Shown here: piece after piece, positions 34,777-43,800 of the stretch
Position numbering within the stretch: the first letter of the stretch is position 1
Layout: every line of letters begins with the position of its first letter
NCBI RefSeq assembly: GCF_005938675.2
Contig: NZ_VCCH02000050.1
Location: forward strand, 1 to 58,862
Source of the DNA: Mycobacterium sp. KBS0706
GTDB taxonomy: Bacteria > Pseudomonadota > Alphaproteobacteria > DSM-16000 > Inquilinaceae
Length of the DNA stretch: 58,862 nucleotides
Direction: 5' to 3'
Program-made: the position numbers and the translations under genes
Notes under the pieces: generated by a model
What the model was told of the DNA's origin: nothing
What the model saw: the letters and a program-made list of their open reading frames with translations, nothing else
Databases searched by the model: none

Positions 34777-34911
34777 CGAACTACGCATGATAGCGCCATG
34801 ACCGCCGAGCCGTTCTATGAGGCGTTAGCCCCCCGTTAGCGCCAATCCTCCAAGAGCATCGACGTCGCCCCCAACGCAATGGCAGGCTGGGACCATCCGA
34901 GAGGGCGTCTC

Positions 34912-34940
34912 TGACCCAACGACGTAGGGTCAATTCGCCC
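34912..34940 (+). promoter_or_regulatory. Late-control dyad, copy 2 (before head genes)
   Basis: TGACCCAAC (34912-34920), N3, GTAGGGTCA (34924-34932), then ATTCGCC: the same element as 25360-25388 with one arm mismatch. A -10-like TATCAC lies at 34955-34960, again about 34 bases from the dyad centre. It stands after the cargo gene and before protease/scaffold and capsid genes, so it could restart late transcription there. Confidence 0.65.
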
Positions 34941-34962
34941 TCACCTCTTCAGCCTATCACAG

Positions 34963-34987
34963 ACCTCGATCCCGCACCGATCGAGGT
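34963..34987 (+). promoter_or_regulatory. Stem-loop in the leader of the head protease gene
   Basis: ACCTCGATC (34963-34971) pairs perfectly with GATCGAGGT (34979-34987) around a 7-base loop, ending 5 bases before the GTG start. It would mask the translation start unless opened, or act as a weak terminator (TTCCTT follows). Confidence 0.5.
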
Positions 34988-34992
34988 TCCTT

Positions 34993-36111
34993 GTGCCCAA
35001 CGCTCCGCTCAATGCCTTCGACGCCTTCCGTGCCGGAACCCGGACGGATGCCAGCGGGGCGCGTGTCACCATCACCGTGGGTGACCTAGCCGCCTCGGCG
35101 GCGGCCTACGATCCTTCCATCCGGCCAGCGCCGCTGGTGATCGGCCATCCGAAGATGGAGGACCCGGCTTATGGCTGGGTCGGCAAGGTCGAGGCGGCCG
35201 GCGACAAGCTTCGCGTGGTCCCCGAGCGGGTCGAGGCTGCGTTTGCCCAGCTCGTCAATGACGGCCGATATTCCCAGGTCTCGGCCTGCTTCTGGCGGCC
35301 CGAAGCGTCCGGCAATCCCGTGCCGGGCACCTGGTATCTGAAGCATGTCGGCTTCCTCGGCGCGCATCCGCCCGCCGTCGAAGGGCTGCCGCCGGTCCAG
35401 TTTGCCGCCGAAAATGGCCAGACTGTCGAGTTCGGCTGGGAGGAACGCACGGTCGTCACGATCCTCCGCCGCCTGCGTGAATGGATCATCGGCGACAAGG
35501 GCACCGAGGTCGCCGACCAGGTGATCCCGTCCTGGGATCTCGACTTCCTCACCGAGGAAGCGATCAAGCCCGCAACCCCGGCCGAGCCGGCGCCCGCCTT
35601 CGCGGCCCCGGCCACCACCCCCACCACCGAGGAGAACCCGATGTCCGAGAAGGACACGGCGGAGCTGGAACGGCTGCGCCTGGAGAACGAGGAGAAAGAC
35701 CGGCGCCTCGCCGCCTTCGCCACCGAGGCGGCCGAGCGCCGGCGCATGGCCGACGCCACATTCGTTGACGGCCTGATCGCCGCCAATCGCGTGCCGGCGG
35801 GCCACCGCGACGAGGTCGCGGCCTTCCTGGCGAAGCTGGACGACACCGAGACCGTCGCCTTTGCCTCCGGAGATGGGGCCGAGAAGGAGACCCCGGCCGG
35901 ATTCTTTCGGCGGTTCCTGTCCTCGCTGCAGCCGACCGTGGCGTTCGGCGAGGTGGTCGCCTCCGGCGGGCGGGCGGCCGACGAGACCGCGCAGTCGATC
36001 GCCGACCGGGCCAAGAAGTACCAGGCCGACCGGGCCGCGATCGGCGACAGCGTGAGCTTCGCGGCGGCGGTCGACCACGTCACCACCAACAACGAGGTCC
36101 GCCGTGCGTAA
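34993..36111 (+). CDS. Head maturation protease with scaffold tail (Mu gpI-like)
   Basis: 372 aa from GTG 34993. The N-terminal 140 residues match Mu-type prohead protease I (VTITVGDLAASAAAYDPSIR, APLVIGHPK, YSQVSACFWRP, HVGFLGAHPPAVEGL). The C-terminal half is a charged coiled-coil scaffold (ELERLRLENEEKDRRLAAF). A linker rich in P and A joins them. The gene also carries the internal scaffold start at 35641. Confidence 0.88.
   Translation: MPNAPLNAFDAFRAGTRTDASGARVTITVGDLAASAAAYDPSIRPAPLVIGHPKMEDPAYGWVGKVEAAGDKLRVVPERVEAAFAQLVNDGRYSQVSACFWRPEASGNPVPGTWYLKHVGFLGAHPPAVEGLPPVQFAAENGQTVEFGWEERTVVTILRRLREWIIGDKGTEVADQVIPSWDLDFLTEEAIKPATPAEPAPAFAAPATTPTTEENPMSEKDTAELERLRLENEEKDRRLAAFATEAAERRRMADATFVDGLIAANRVPAGHRDEVAAFLAKLDDTETVAFASGDGAEKETPAGFFRRFLSSLQPTVAFGEVVASGGRAADETAQSIADRAKKYQADRAAIGDSVSFAAAVDHVTTNNEVRRA
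35641..36111 (+). CDS. Scaffold protein from internal start (Mu gpZ-like)
   Basis: 156 aa, in frame with the protease gene, from ATG 35641 preceded by GAGGAGA at good spacing. It gives a free scaffold MSEKDTAELERLRLENEEKD without the protease, as gpZ inside gpI of Mu. Supported by the ribosome site and by the known nested design. Confidence 0.7.
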   Translation: MSEKDTAELERLRLENEEKDRRLAAFATEAAERRRMADATFVDGLIAANRVPAGHRDEVAAFLAKLDDTETVAFASGDGAEKETPAGFFRRFLSSLQPTVAFGEVVASGGRAADETAQSIADRAKKYQADRAAIGDSVSFAAAVDHVTTNNEVRRA

Positions 36112-36469
36112 CCATGGCCTGGTCAAGCCGTTCGTCGCCGGGGCGATCGTCCCGCCGTATCGCATCGTCAAATTCGGTGCTGACGACGATACGGCCATTG
36201 CGGCGGCGGCGGCGGCCGACAAGTCGATTGGCGTCACCGACATGCTCGGCGCCAGCGCCGTGGGCGTGACATTCGACATCGTCCTGACCGGGATCGCCGA
36301 GGTCGAGTACGGCGGCCCCGTGACCAGGGGCGACGATCTGACCGCCGATGCCCAGGGCCGTGCGGTTGCCGTCGCCGCCGCCGGCAACCGCGTCATCGGC
36401 AAGGCCATGGCGACCGGCGTCCTCGGCGATATCGGCTCCGTTCTCATCGACCGCGGCGTCGCCGCCTAA
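36104..36469 (+). CDS. Capsid-associated/decoration-type protein (DUF2190-like)
   Basis: 121 aa from GTG 36104, overlapping the previous stop. Beta-rich with alanine and valine, including IVKFGADDDTAIAAAAAADK and SIGVTDMLGASAVGVTFDIV. The pattern and place just before the major capsid gene fit small head decoration proteins. Confidence 0.7.
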   Translation: MRNHGLVKPFVAGAIVPPYRIVKFGADDDTAIAAAAAADKSIGVTDMLGASAVGVTFDIVLTGIAEVEYGGPVTRGDDLTADAQGRAVAVAAAGNRVIGKAMATGVLGDIGSVLIDRGVAA

Positions 36470-36489
36470 CCCTGCCCAAGCGAGGTCTC

Positions 36490-37428
36490 ATGTCCATCCA
36501 GGCGCCGTTTCCCGTCGATCCGAAGCTGACCGCGGTCGCGGTCGGCTACCGCAACCAGGCGTACATCGCCGACCATGTGATCCCCCGCGCGACCGTGCCG
36601 TCGCGGCTGTTCAAGTGGTGGGAATACCCGATCGACGAGAGCTTCAACGTCACCGACACGAAGGTCGGCCGCACCGGCGCGCCGAACGAGATCGAGTTCC
36701 GGGCCGAGGATCGGGAAGGCAGCGTCGACGACTACGGCCTGGACGATCCGGTGCCGCAGGAGGACATCAACACCGGCGCGACCATGGGCTACGACCCGCG
36801 GACCCATGCGACCGAGCGGCTGACCGACTACATCGCCCTCGGCCGCGAGGTCCGCGCCGCCAAGCTGTTGTTCAATCCGGCGACCTATCCGGCCGGCAAC
36901 AAGATCCAGCTCGCCACCGCGGCCGACCGCTGGGACGACCCGGCGAGCAACCCGGTCGACGATATCCTCGAAGGTCTCGAAGTCTGCCTGGTACGCCCGA
37001 ACATTGCCGTCCTGGGCCAGAAGGTGTGGTCCAAGCTGCGCCGGCACCCGAAGATCGCGAAGGCCGTCAACGCCAACTCCGGCGACGAGGCCGTCGCCAC
37101 CCGCCAGGCCGTGGCCGACCTACTGGAGCTGGATGAGGTCGTCGTCGGCCAGTCCCGCCTGAACACGGCCCGCAAGGGCCAGGCGGCGAACCTGGCCCGC
37201 GTCTGGGGCAATCACGCGTCCTTCATCTACCGCAACCGCAACTTCTCGTTCCGGTCCCCGGACTTGACCTTCGCCGCGACCGCGCAATGGGGCGACAAGA
37301 TCGCGGGCTCGATGCCGGACAGCAAGATCGGCCTTCGGGGCGGTGAGCGCGTCCGCATGGGCGAGAGCGTGCGCGAGCTGGTGATCGCCGGTTATGCCGG
37401 CTACCTCATCCAGGACGCAGTCAATTGA
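36490..37428 (+). CDS. Major capsid protein
   Basis: 312 aa, HK97-type fold expected. Opening PFPVDPKLTAVAVGYRNQAY, the VDDYGLDDPVPQEDI segment and the closing VRELVIAGYAGYLIQDAVN match the major head protein of Mu-like siphophages. Follows decoration protein and precedes gp35/gp36-type genes. Confidence 0.88.
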   Translation: MSIQAPFPVDPKLTAVAVGYRNQAYIADHVIPRATVPSRLFKWWEYPIDESFNVTDTKVGRTGAPNEIEFRAEDREGSVDDYGLDDPVPQEDINTGATMGYDPRTHATERLTDYIALGREVRAAKLLFNPATYPAGNKIQLATAADRWDDPASNPVDDILEGLEVCLVRPNIAVLGQKVWSKLRRHPKIAKAVNANSGDEAVATRQAVADLLELDEVVVGQSRLNTARKGQAANLARVWGNHASFIYRNRNFSFRSPDLTFAATAQWGDKIAGSMPDSKIGLRGGERVRMGESVRELVIAGYAGYLIQDAVN

Positions 37429-37601
37429 TGGCTGAGCCTGCCCAGACCCGCCTGGTGGCCCTGGTCGCGATCAAGTATCGCGGCCAGCGCTTCGAGATCG
37501 GCGACCCGCTCCCCGAGCTGTCGGACGAGGACGCCGCCCTGCTGGGCGAACGCATCGGCCCGCCCTCCGCGAACGCCAGCCGCAAGGGCAAGGCGAAGTG
37601 A
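37428..37601 (+). CDS. Small protein at the Mu gp35 position
   Basis: 57 aa; TGATG overlap with the capsid stop, and its own stop overlaps the next GTG. Sequence begins MAEPAQTRLVALVAIKYRGQ and ends in a lysine-rich tail. Unknown role, probably head-related. Confidence 0.68.
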   Translation: MAEPAQTRLVALVAIKYRGQRFEIGDPLPELSDEDAALLGERIGPPSANASRKGKAK

Positions 37602-38026
37602 CCTACGCCACCCAGGGCCAGCTCGAGGACCGGTACGGGACCAAGCTGCTGGGGCAGCTGACCGACCGCAGCCAGCCGGCGACCGGCCAGGTCGATGCCG
37701 AGGTGGTCGAGCGCGCCTTGCTCGACACCGATGCGACGATCGACGGCTACCTGGCCGCGCGCTACCGGCTGCCGATCGCCTCGGTGCCCAAGCTGCTGGT
37801 CGACGTGGCCGAGGCGGTGGCGATCTATAAGCTGCACCGCAGGGCGCCGGACGAGAAGATCACGGCCGACTATCGTGACGCGATCAAGACGCTGCAGGAC
37901 ATCGCGGCCGGACGGCAGCGCCTCGATCTCGACGGGATCGAGCCGGAGCGCGGCAACTCCTCGGGCAGCGTGTCGACCAGCTCGCCGCGCGTCTTCACGC
38001 CTGAGCGCCTCCGAGGCTTCGTCTGA
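37598..38026 (+). CDS. Head-tail connector-type protein (DUF1320, Mu gp36)
   Basis: 142 aa from GTG 37598. Typical DUF1320 segments: YATQGQLEDRYGTKLLGQLT, ALLDTDATIDGYLAARYRLP and VAEAVAIYKLHRRAPDEKI. It resembles gp6-type connectors that close the head for tail attachment. Confidence 0.88.
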   Translation: MTYATQGQLEDRYGTKLLGQLTDRSQPATGQVDAEVVERALLDTDATIDGYLAARYRLPIASVPKLLVDVAEAVAIYKLHRRAPDEKITADYRDAIKTLQDIAAGRQRLDLDGIEPERGNSSGSVSTSSPRVFTPERLRGFV

Positions 38027-38580
38027 TGGAAGGCGTCTCGATCCGGGTCGACGATGCCGCCGTCCGGGCCGCGGTGGGCCGGGTGGTCGACCGCATGACC
38101 AATGCCCGCGGCCTGTACGATGGTATCGGCGCGGCGATGGTGGTCTCGACCCAGATGCGGTTCGAACGCGAGCGGGCGCCGGACGGCAATCCGTGGCCGC
38201 AGTCGCTCCGCGCGAAGCTCGAAGGCGGCAAGACCCTGCAGCTGTCGGCGCGGCTTGTGCAGTCCATCACGCATGTCGCGGACGACAACGGCGTCGCCTG
38301 GGGCAGCGACGTCGCCTATGCCCGCATCCACCAGCTCGGCGGCACCATCAAGCGCGAGGCACGGACCCAGACCGTCTATCGCCGCTACGACGCCCGCGCC
38401 GACGAGCTGTCGCACCGGTTCGTGCCGAAGCGGCTCGCAAACTTCGCCACGGACCATGAGGTGGGGGCATATGAGATTGAGATGCCTGAGCGGCCCTATC
38501 TCGGCATCGACAATGACGATCGCATCGAGATCGAGGCCCAGGTCAAGGAATGGCTCGCCATCGCGGATGGTGCGCCGTGA
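38026..38580 (+). CDS. Virion morphogenesis / tail completion protein (Mu gpG-like)
   Basis: 184 aa. Motifs of the phage virion morphogenesis family: RFERERAPDGNPWPQSL, GKTLQLSARLVQSITHVADD, DVAYARIHQLGG and RPYLGIDNDD. Overlaps the next GTG by 4 bases. Confidence 0.86.
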   Translation: MEGVSIRVDDAAVRAAVGRVVDRMTNARGLYDGIGAAMVVSTQMRFERERAPDGNPWPQSLRAKLEGGKTLQLSARLVQSITHVADDNGVAWGSDVAYARIHQLGGTIKREARTQTVYRRYDARADELSHRFVPKRLANFATDHEVGAYEIEMPERPYLGIDNDDRIEIEAQVKEWLAIADGAP

Positions 38581-39017
38581 CCCTCGTCGATCACGTGATC
38601 GCGCGCCTGACTGAGCGGGTGCCAGCACTGGCCAGCCGGATCGGTCGCGCCGGCGAGATGAGCGCGCTCATCCAGGCCGGATCGTTGCCGCAGGGCGGAA
38701 CCGCGGCCTTTGTCGTGCCGCTTGGCTTCCGGGTTGGGGAGACCATGAACGTGGCCGGCCCGCACAGCCAGCAGCTGCGGCGGCGCCTGGCGGTGATCCT
38801 GGTGGTGGACTTCGCGGGTGACGCGATCGGCGCCGAGACCATCCCCGAGCTGGACCAGCTCGAAGACCTCGTGCTGCGCGCCCTGGCCGGGTGGAAGCCA
38901 CCCGGCGGCTGGGAACCCTTCGGCGCCGAGCGCGGCGCGCTGCTCGGCCTCAACGCCGGCCGGGCCTTCCATCAGATCGATTTCTCCATTCCGCAACTGC
39001 TGAGGATTTCGCAATGA
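38577..39017 (+). CDS. Tail terminator-type protein (Mu gp37)
   Basis: 146 aa from GTG 38577. Helix then beta pattern (VDHVIARLTERVPALASRIG; LRRRLAVILVVDFAG; LDQLEDLVLRALAGW) as in gp37 minor tail proteins that cap the tail tube. Confidence 0.8.
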   Translation: MTLVDHVIARLTERVPALASRIGRAGEMSALIQAGSLPQGGTAAFVVPLGFRVGETMNVAGPHSQQLRRRLAVILVVDFAGDAIGAETIPELDQLEDLVLRALAGWKPPGGWEPFGAERGALLGLNAGRAFHQIDFSIPQLLRISQ

Positions 39018-39181
39018 GCCTGCCTGCGAAGGGCGGCAGCTACGTCCGCAAGCCGGACGGCTCCCTCGAACGCGTCACCTGGACTGAGCGGGCGGTGCCG
39101 TCCGTACAGACGCCGGCGCCAGCGGCCAAGTCCGCGGCAGAGCCGCCGCCGACCGGCGCCCGGCCGAAGGGGGAGAAGTAG
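39014..39181 (+). CDS. Small protein at the Mu gp38 position
   Basis: 55 aa from ATG 39014 (ATGA overlap). Proline/alanine-rich and probably disordered (VQTPAPAAKSAAEPPPTGAR). Keeps the Mu order gp37-gp38-tube. Confidence 0.68.
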   Translation: MSLPAKGGSYVRKPDGSLERVTWTERAVPSVQTPAPAAKSAAEPPPTGARPKGEK

Positions 39182-39183
39182 CC

Positions 39184-40119
39184 ATGGCCGAACCGATCCG
39201 CTGGGCCAGCAAGACCATCCTGGTGAAGCCCGAGGCGACCTACGGCACCGATGCGGCCCCGACCGGCGCCAATGCGATGCTCCTCACGAACGTGGAATTT
39301 CGCCCCATGGAGGGCCAGGACGTCTCCCGCAATCTGGAGCGGCCCTATCTCGGCGGGCAGGAGCAGTATCCGGCCGGACTGAACGCGGTGCTGACCGGCA
39401 CGATCGAGCTGGTCGGCTCTGGCACCGCCGGCACGGCGCCGGCCTGGAGCCCGATGGCGCGCGCCTGCGGCCTGGCCGAGGTGATCACCGCAGGCACCAG
39501 CGTCGAGTACAACCCCATCAGCCGGCAGCATGAGTCGGTGTCGGTGCATTTCTTCATCGACGAGACCCGGCATGTGCTGCTGGGCGCTCGCGGCACCGCC
39601 GAGGTGCAGGTCGAGACCCAGGGCTTCCCCGGCCTCCGGGTCACGTTGACCGGCCTGTGGCGCAAGCCGACGCAGTCGCCGCCGCCGGCCGTCGACTTCG
39701 CCGACTTCATGGACCCGCAGCTGGCGACCAGCGCCAACACCCCGGTCAGCACGCTGAACGGCGTCACGATGGTGACGCGGTCTGCCAACCTCAATCTCGG
39801 CAACACCGTCCAGCCGCGCCTGCTGCTCGGCAGCGAGAGCATCATCATCGTCGACCGGGCCGAGGAGCTGTCGATGGTGGTCGAGGCCCAGCCGCTCAAC
39901 CTGTTCGATCCGTTCAGCCTGGCCGAGGCCCGCACCAAGGTGCCCTTCGTCCTGACCCACGGCACGGCGCCGGGCTTCATCACCACCGTCAAGGCACCGC
40001 GCTGCCAGGTCGGCCGGCTCTCCGGCTACCAGAACAACCAGGGCGTGACCGAATGGCCGCTGACCCTGCGACCGCAGCCGACCGCAGGCGACGACCAGTT
40101 CACCATCACGCTCACCTGA
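39184..40119 (+). CDS. Major tail tube protein
   Basis: 311 aa. Beta-rich with LVKPEATYGTDAAPTGANAM near the start, a common opening of siphophage tube proteins in this group (B3, DMS3-like), and GFPGLRVTLTGLW in the middle. No sheath gene follows, so the tail is non-contractile. Confidence 0.85.
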   Translation: MAEPIRWASKTILVKPEATYGTDAAPTGANAMLLTNVEFRPMEGQDVSRNLERPYLGGQEQYPAGLNAVLTGTIELVGSGTAGTAPAWSPMARACGLAEVITAGTSVEYNPISRQHESVSVHFFIDETRHVLLGARGTAEVQVETQGFPGLRVTLTGLWRKPTQSPPPAVDFADFMDPQLATSANTPVSTLNGVTMVTRSANLNLGNTVQPRLLLGSESIIIVDRAEELSMVVEAQPLNLFDPFSLAEARTKVPFVLTHGTAPGFITTVKAPRCQVGRLSGYQNNQGVTEWPLTLRPQPTAGDDQFTITLT

Positions 40120-40129
40120 GAGACCGCAC

Positions 40130-40462
40130 ATGACCTGGATCCTGGACGAGAACCCGACCTTCAAGCACAGCGTCAAGGCACAGAAGCCGATCGACGGCGG
40201 GTTCGAGACCGTGAGCTTCGACGCCACCTTCCGCCTGCTCGGACATGACGAGCTGGCGCAGTACGACACCGCGACCATCGCCGGGACGACGCAGTTCCTG
40301 CAGGCGGTGGTGGTGGGCCTCGGCGGCATCGTCGGCGGCGACAAGCAGCCGATCCCGTACAGCGATGCCCTGCGCGACCGAGCGATCAACATCCCCTATG
40401 CGCGCTCGGCGCTGATCAATGCGTATTTCGACGGCGCCAAAGGCGGCAAGCTGGGAAACTAG
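40130..40462 (+). CDS. Tail assembly chaperone, zero-frame product
   Basis: 110 aa, ending at TAG 40460-40462. Opening WILDENPTFKHSVKAQKPID and FDATFRLLGHDELAQYD fit tail chaperones that coat the tape measure before tube polymerisation. The last two sense codons sit on a slippery site, so a fraction of ribosomes should continue as the G-T type fusion. Confidence 0.85.
   Translation: MTWILDENPTFKHSVKAQKPIDGGFETVSFDATFRLLGHDELAQYDTATIAGTTQFLQAVVVGLGGIVGGDKQPIPYSDALRDRAINIPYARSALINAYFDGAKGGKLGN
40453..40459 (+). promoter_or_regulatory. -1 ribosomal frameshift slippery heptamer
   Basis: G GGA AAC in the zero frame, i.e. X XXY YYZ, directly followed by the TAG stop at 40460. This is the dsDNA tail-phage G/GT arrangement (lambda uses GGGAAAG). 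After slipping, reading continues CTA GAA GAG GCC. Confidence 0.88.
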
Positions 40463-40848
40463 AAGAGGCCGCCCGGCAATGGGTCCGCGGCGGTCCCAGC
40501 ACAGCCGAGATCGAGCCGGAAGCCATCCAGGATATGCGCCGGTTCGGCGCGTCCGAGACGAAGATCGATGCGATGCGCAAGCGCCTCGGTCTCCTCTCGA
40601 TCGGCGCTCCCGTCCGGATCTGGCCCGACAACGTGCCCGCGATCTGCGCCTGGCCCTCGGTCTGCACCCAATGGCGCACCGAAGGCGTGCCGGGCGGCCT
40701 CGGACCCGGCTCCCTCATCTACATCGGCCTCGACTACGGCGCCGCCATCGCCAGCACCAAGGCCGCAGGTATCGACCTGACCCCTGAACTCTGGGCGGAC
40801 CTCCGCGTCATGGAGGCCGCCGCACGGAAGGCGTTGAACAGCCGATGA
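40459..40848 (+). CDS. Tail assembly chaperone, frameshift extension (DUF1799-like)
   Basis: About 129 aa reached from the upstream gene by a -1 shift at 40453-40459; the first ATG in this frame is only at 40534, well inside the conserved region. Contains LEEAARQWVRGG, IEPEAIQDMRRFGASE and IYIGLDYGAAIASTKAAGID, fitting the T-type domain that binds the tape measure protein. The fusion would be about 239 aa. Its stop overlaps the tape measure start. Confidence 0.82.
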   Translation, partial: LEEAARQWVRGGPSTAEIEPEAIQDMRRFGASETKIDAMRKRLGLLSIGAPVRIWPDNVPAICAWPSVCTQWRTEGVPGGLGPGSLIYIGLDYGAAIASTKAAGIDLTPELWADLRVMEAAARKALNSR

Positions 40849-43800
40849 CCGATATGCGCGTCGCGCTCCGGATCGAGGGCGACTCCAGCAGTGCCAAGGC
40901 CGCACTCGCCGATACCCGCCAGGGCATCGACCAGGTGAAGGCATCGGCCGCCGGCGCCGGCCCGGCCTCGGCGTCGATCGTCGCGATCGGCACCGCCGCC
41001 GGCGCTGCAGGAGCGCGGGTCTCGGCCCTCGGCGCGGCCGAGCAGGCTGCCGCCACGGCTGCGGCGGCGATGGGGCAGTCCAATGCCACAGCTGCCGAGC
41101 AGGTCCAGCAGTCCGGGGCTGCGGCTGCCGCGGCGGCCTCGGCGATCGAGGCTAGCGTCGAAGCGCAAACCCTGGCGGTCAACGACAACACCCGCGCCCT
41201 GACCGAGGCCACGGCAGCCATGCGGGCTTTCCTGGCGGCACAGGGCGGCGCCGGCGGTTCGCTTCCCGGTACCGTGCCGCCGCTCTCGGCCCAGGCCCGC
41301 GCGCTGCGGGATATCGTCGAGGCGGCCGATCCGGCCGCCCGGCAGACCCGGCTCTTGGCCGAAGCCCAGGACGTGCTGAAGAATGCGGTGCAGGAAGGCA
41401 CGATCACTCAGCAGCGCGGCGCCGAGGTCCTGCAGCGCTACGAGCAGACCCTGCAGGCCGGCGGCAACCGCATGGGCGGCTTCGGCGCCGTGGCCCAGCA
41501 GGCGGGCTATCAGATCGGCGACTTCGCGGTCCAGGTCTCGTCGGGCCAGTCCGCCCTGGTCGCCTTTGCCCAGCAGGGCACGCAGGTCTTGGGGATCTTC
41601 GGCGTCTGGGGGGCCGTCGCCGGCGCTGCCCTGGCCATCGCCGCCGGCCTGGCCAACGGGTTCGGCCTGTTCGAGGACGCGACCGTCTCGTCCGACGAGG
41701 CGGTGCAGATCCATGAGGAGAACCTCAAGAAGTGGACCAGCACCGGCGAGCTGGCGAAGCAGAAGGCCGACCAGCTGGCTTACAGCTTCATCGGGATGTC
41801 CGGCGCCGCCCGCGAGGCGGCGGCCCTGGAGTTCCAGGACAAGATCAAGGGCCAGCTCGGGGCGATCGACCAGGCCGCCAAGCAGGCGATCGACGAGCTG
41901 GGCAAGGTCGGCGTCGCCTTCGACAAGGCGCGGTCACTGCCCGATGGCGAATTCGGCCTGGCGCGGATCGAACCGGCCCGCGTCCGTGTCCAGCTCGACG
42001 TCGAGATCCCGCCCGATCTCGATGCGAAGGTCCAGGCACTTTTGAAGCCATTGTTCGAGGGCAACCGCGATCGGACCTTCCTCTCCGACCTTCACCGGGA
42101 TCTGCAGAGTATCGCCCAGGAGACGGACGGGGAGGCCCGCAAAGCCATTGAGGGCATCGCCAGCAGCGTCTCCCGCCTATCACGGGACACTCAGACCGGC
42201 AGCCAGGAGATCCGCCTGCTCGAAGCCCTGATGCGCTCGGCGCGCGGGACGGCGGATGAGCTGGACCGGGACGTGATCGACGCGGCTGTCGCCATGGGGC
42301 AGCTCGGCACGGCGGTCGGCCGGTCGGCGGATATGGTCGACCGGCTGATTGGCTCCATCGACCGCTACCTCAACATGCCGATTGCCCGGACCATCGTGGA
42401 CCAGGCCGAGGGCTTCGGATCGCAGTTCCTGCAGACGTTCAACCGCATGCAGGCGGAATCCGACATCCGCCGGGGCATCGACAACACCCGGGCCGACGCG
42501 GCGGCGATCGGCAATGAGACGGCCGAGCGAGCGCGGGCGCGCCAGCGGGCGGTGGACCAGGCCAGGGAGCGTGCCGCCCAGGCCGCGATCCAAGGCCAGG
42601 TGATCAACGCCCAGCCGCTGATTGACGATGCCGGTGTCGCCGCCGGCGAGAAGTTCGACCGGGAGCAGGACAAGCTCGCCGCCAAGGCCGCGGTCCGTGC
42701 CGCCAAGCAGAAGAACGACTATGGGCGCGAGATCGAGCGCATCCAGAAAGCGACCGATGAGACCGAGACCCAGGCCGACGCGATCGGCCTGACGTCGCGC
42801 GCCTCGGCCGAGCTGACCGTCAAGCAGCAGCTGCTCTATGCCGCCCAGACCGCCGGCCTCAAGGTCAGCGAGCAGATGCGGGCGGAGATCGACAAGACCG
42901 CGGCGGCCTATGCCGAGCAGGGTGAGCGCTTGCGGCAACTCCAGATCGAGGAGCGCAAGCGCCAGCAGCTGACCAGCGAGGCGATTTCCCTGATCGGCGC
43001 CACGGCGACGCCGGATGAGGAGCTGTCACGCCAGTATCGCCAGCTCGCCCAGATGCAGACGGCGCTGCAGTCGATGGACCCCGGCGTCCTGGAGCGCTTG
43101 GCCGAGGCCGGCTACACGGCAGCGGACGCTCAGGAGGCGATCCAGCGCCAGCTGCAGCGGCTCAACAACCCCGAGCTGTTCGGCTTTGCCGATGACGCCA
43201 AGTCGGCGCTGGGCGACCTGGCGCGCAGCATCACGACGGATTTCAGCACCGCCGGCGATGCGCTGATGACCTTCGGCAATCGGCTGGCGGACCTGGCCGC
43301 CGAGAAGTTCATCATCGACCCGCTGATCGACCGGGCCGGACAATGGGCGGACGGTCTGATGGGCAATCTGCTGGGCGGCGACAGCGACGTCACTGCCGGC
43401 CAGCAGGCCAGCCGGGGCGGCCTCGGCGGACTGCTCGATGATCTGCTCGGGACCGGCCCGGCCAATGACAACAGCAACCTGGCCCAGGCGGATTTCGCTG
43501 TGGCGACCGCGACCATCAACGTCGCCGGCGGCGCCATCGCCGGTGGCTTGGCCGCCGGTCTGCTGCCGGACCGGCCCGACGCGACGCTCGACAAGCTGGC
43601 CGGCAGCCTGGCCGGCGACAAGCTGCAGGGTGGCGCCGGCACTGACGTGCTCGGCGGCGCCGTCGACCAGGTCGGAGATGCGCTGAACGACGTGGCCGAG
43701 GGCGTGCGCCAGGAGGGATCAGGGTTCCTCGGCAGCTTCGGTGGTGCCTTGGGCAGTCTCGTGAACGGGTTCGGCAGCCTGTTGTCCGGCGATGTCGGCG

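Noticed and set aside
40534..40848. Independent 104-aa gene starting at ATG 40534
   Set aside because: Homology-like sequence extends upstream to the frameshift site, and there is no ribosome site; better read as the -1 extension.
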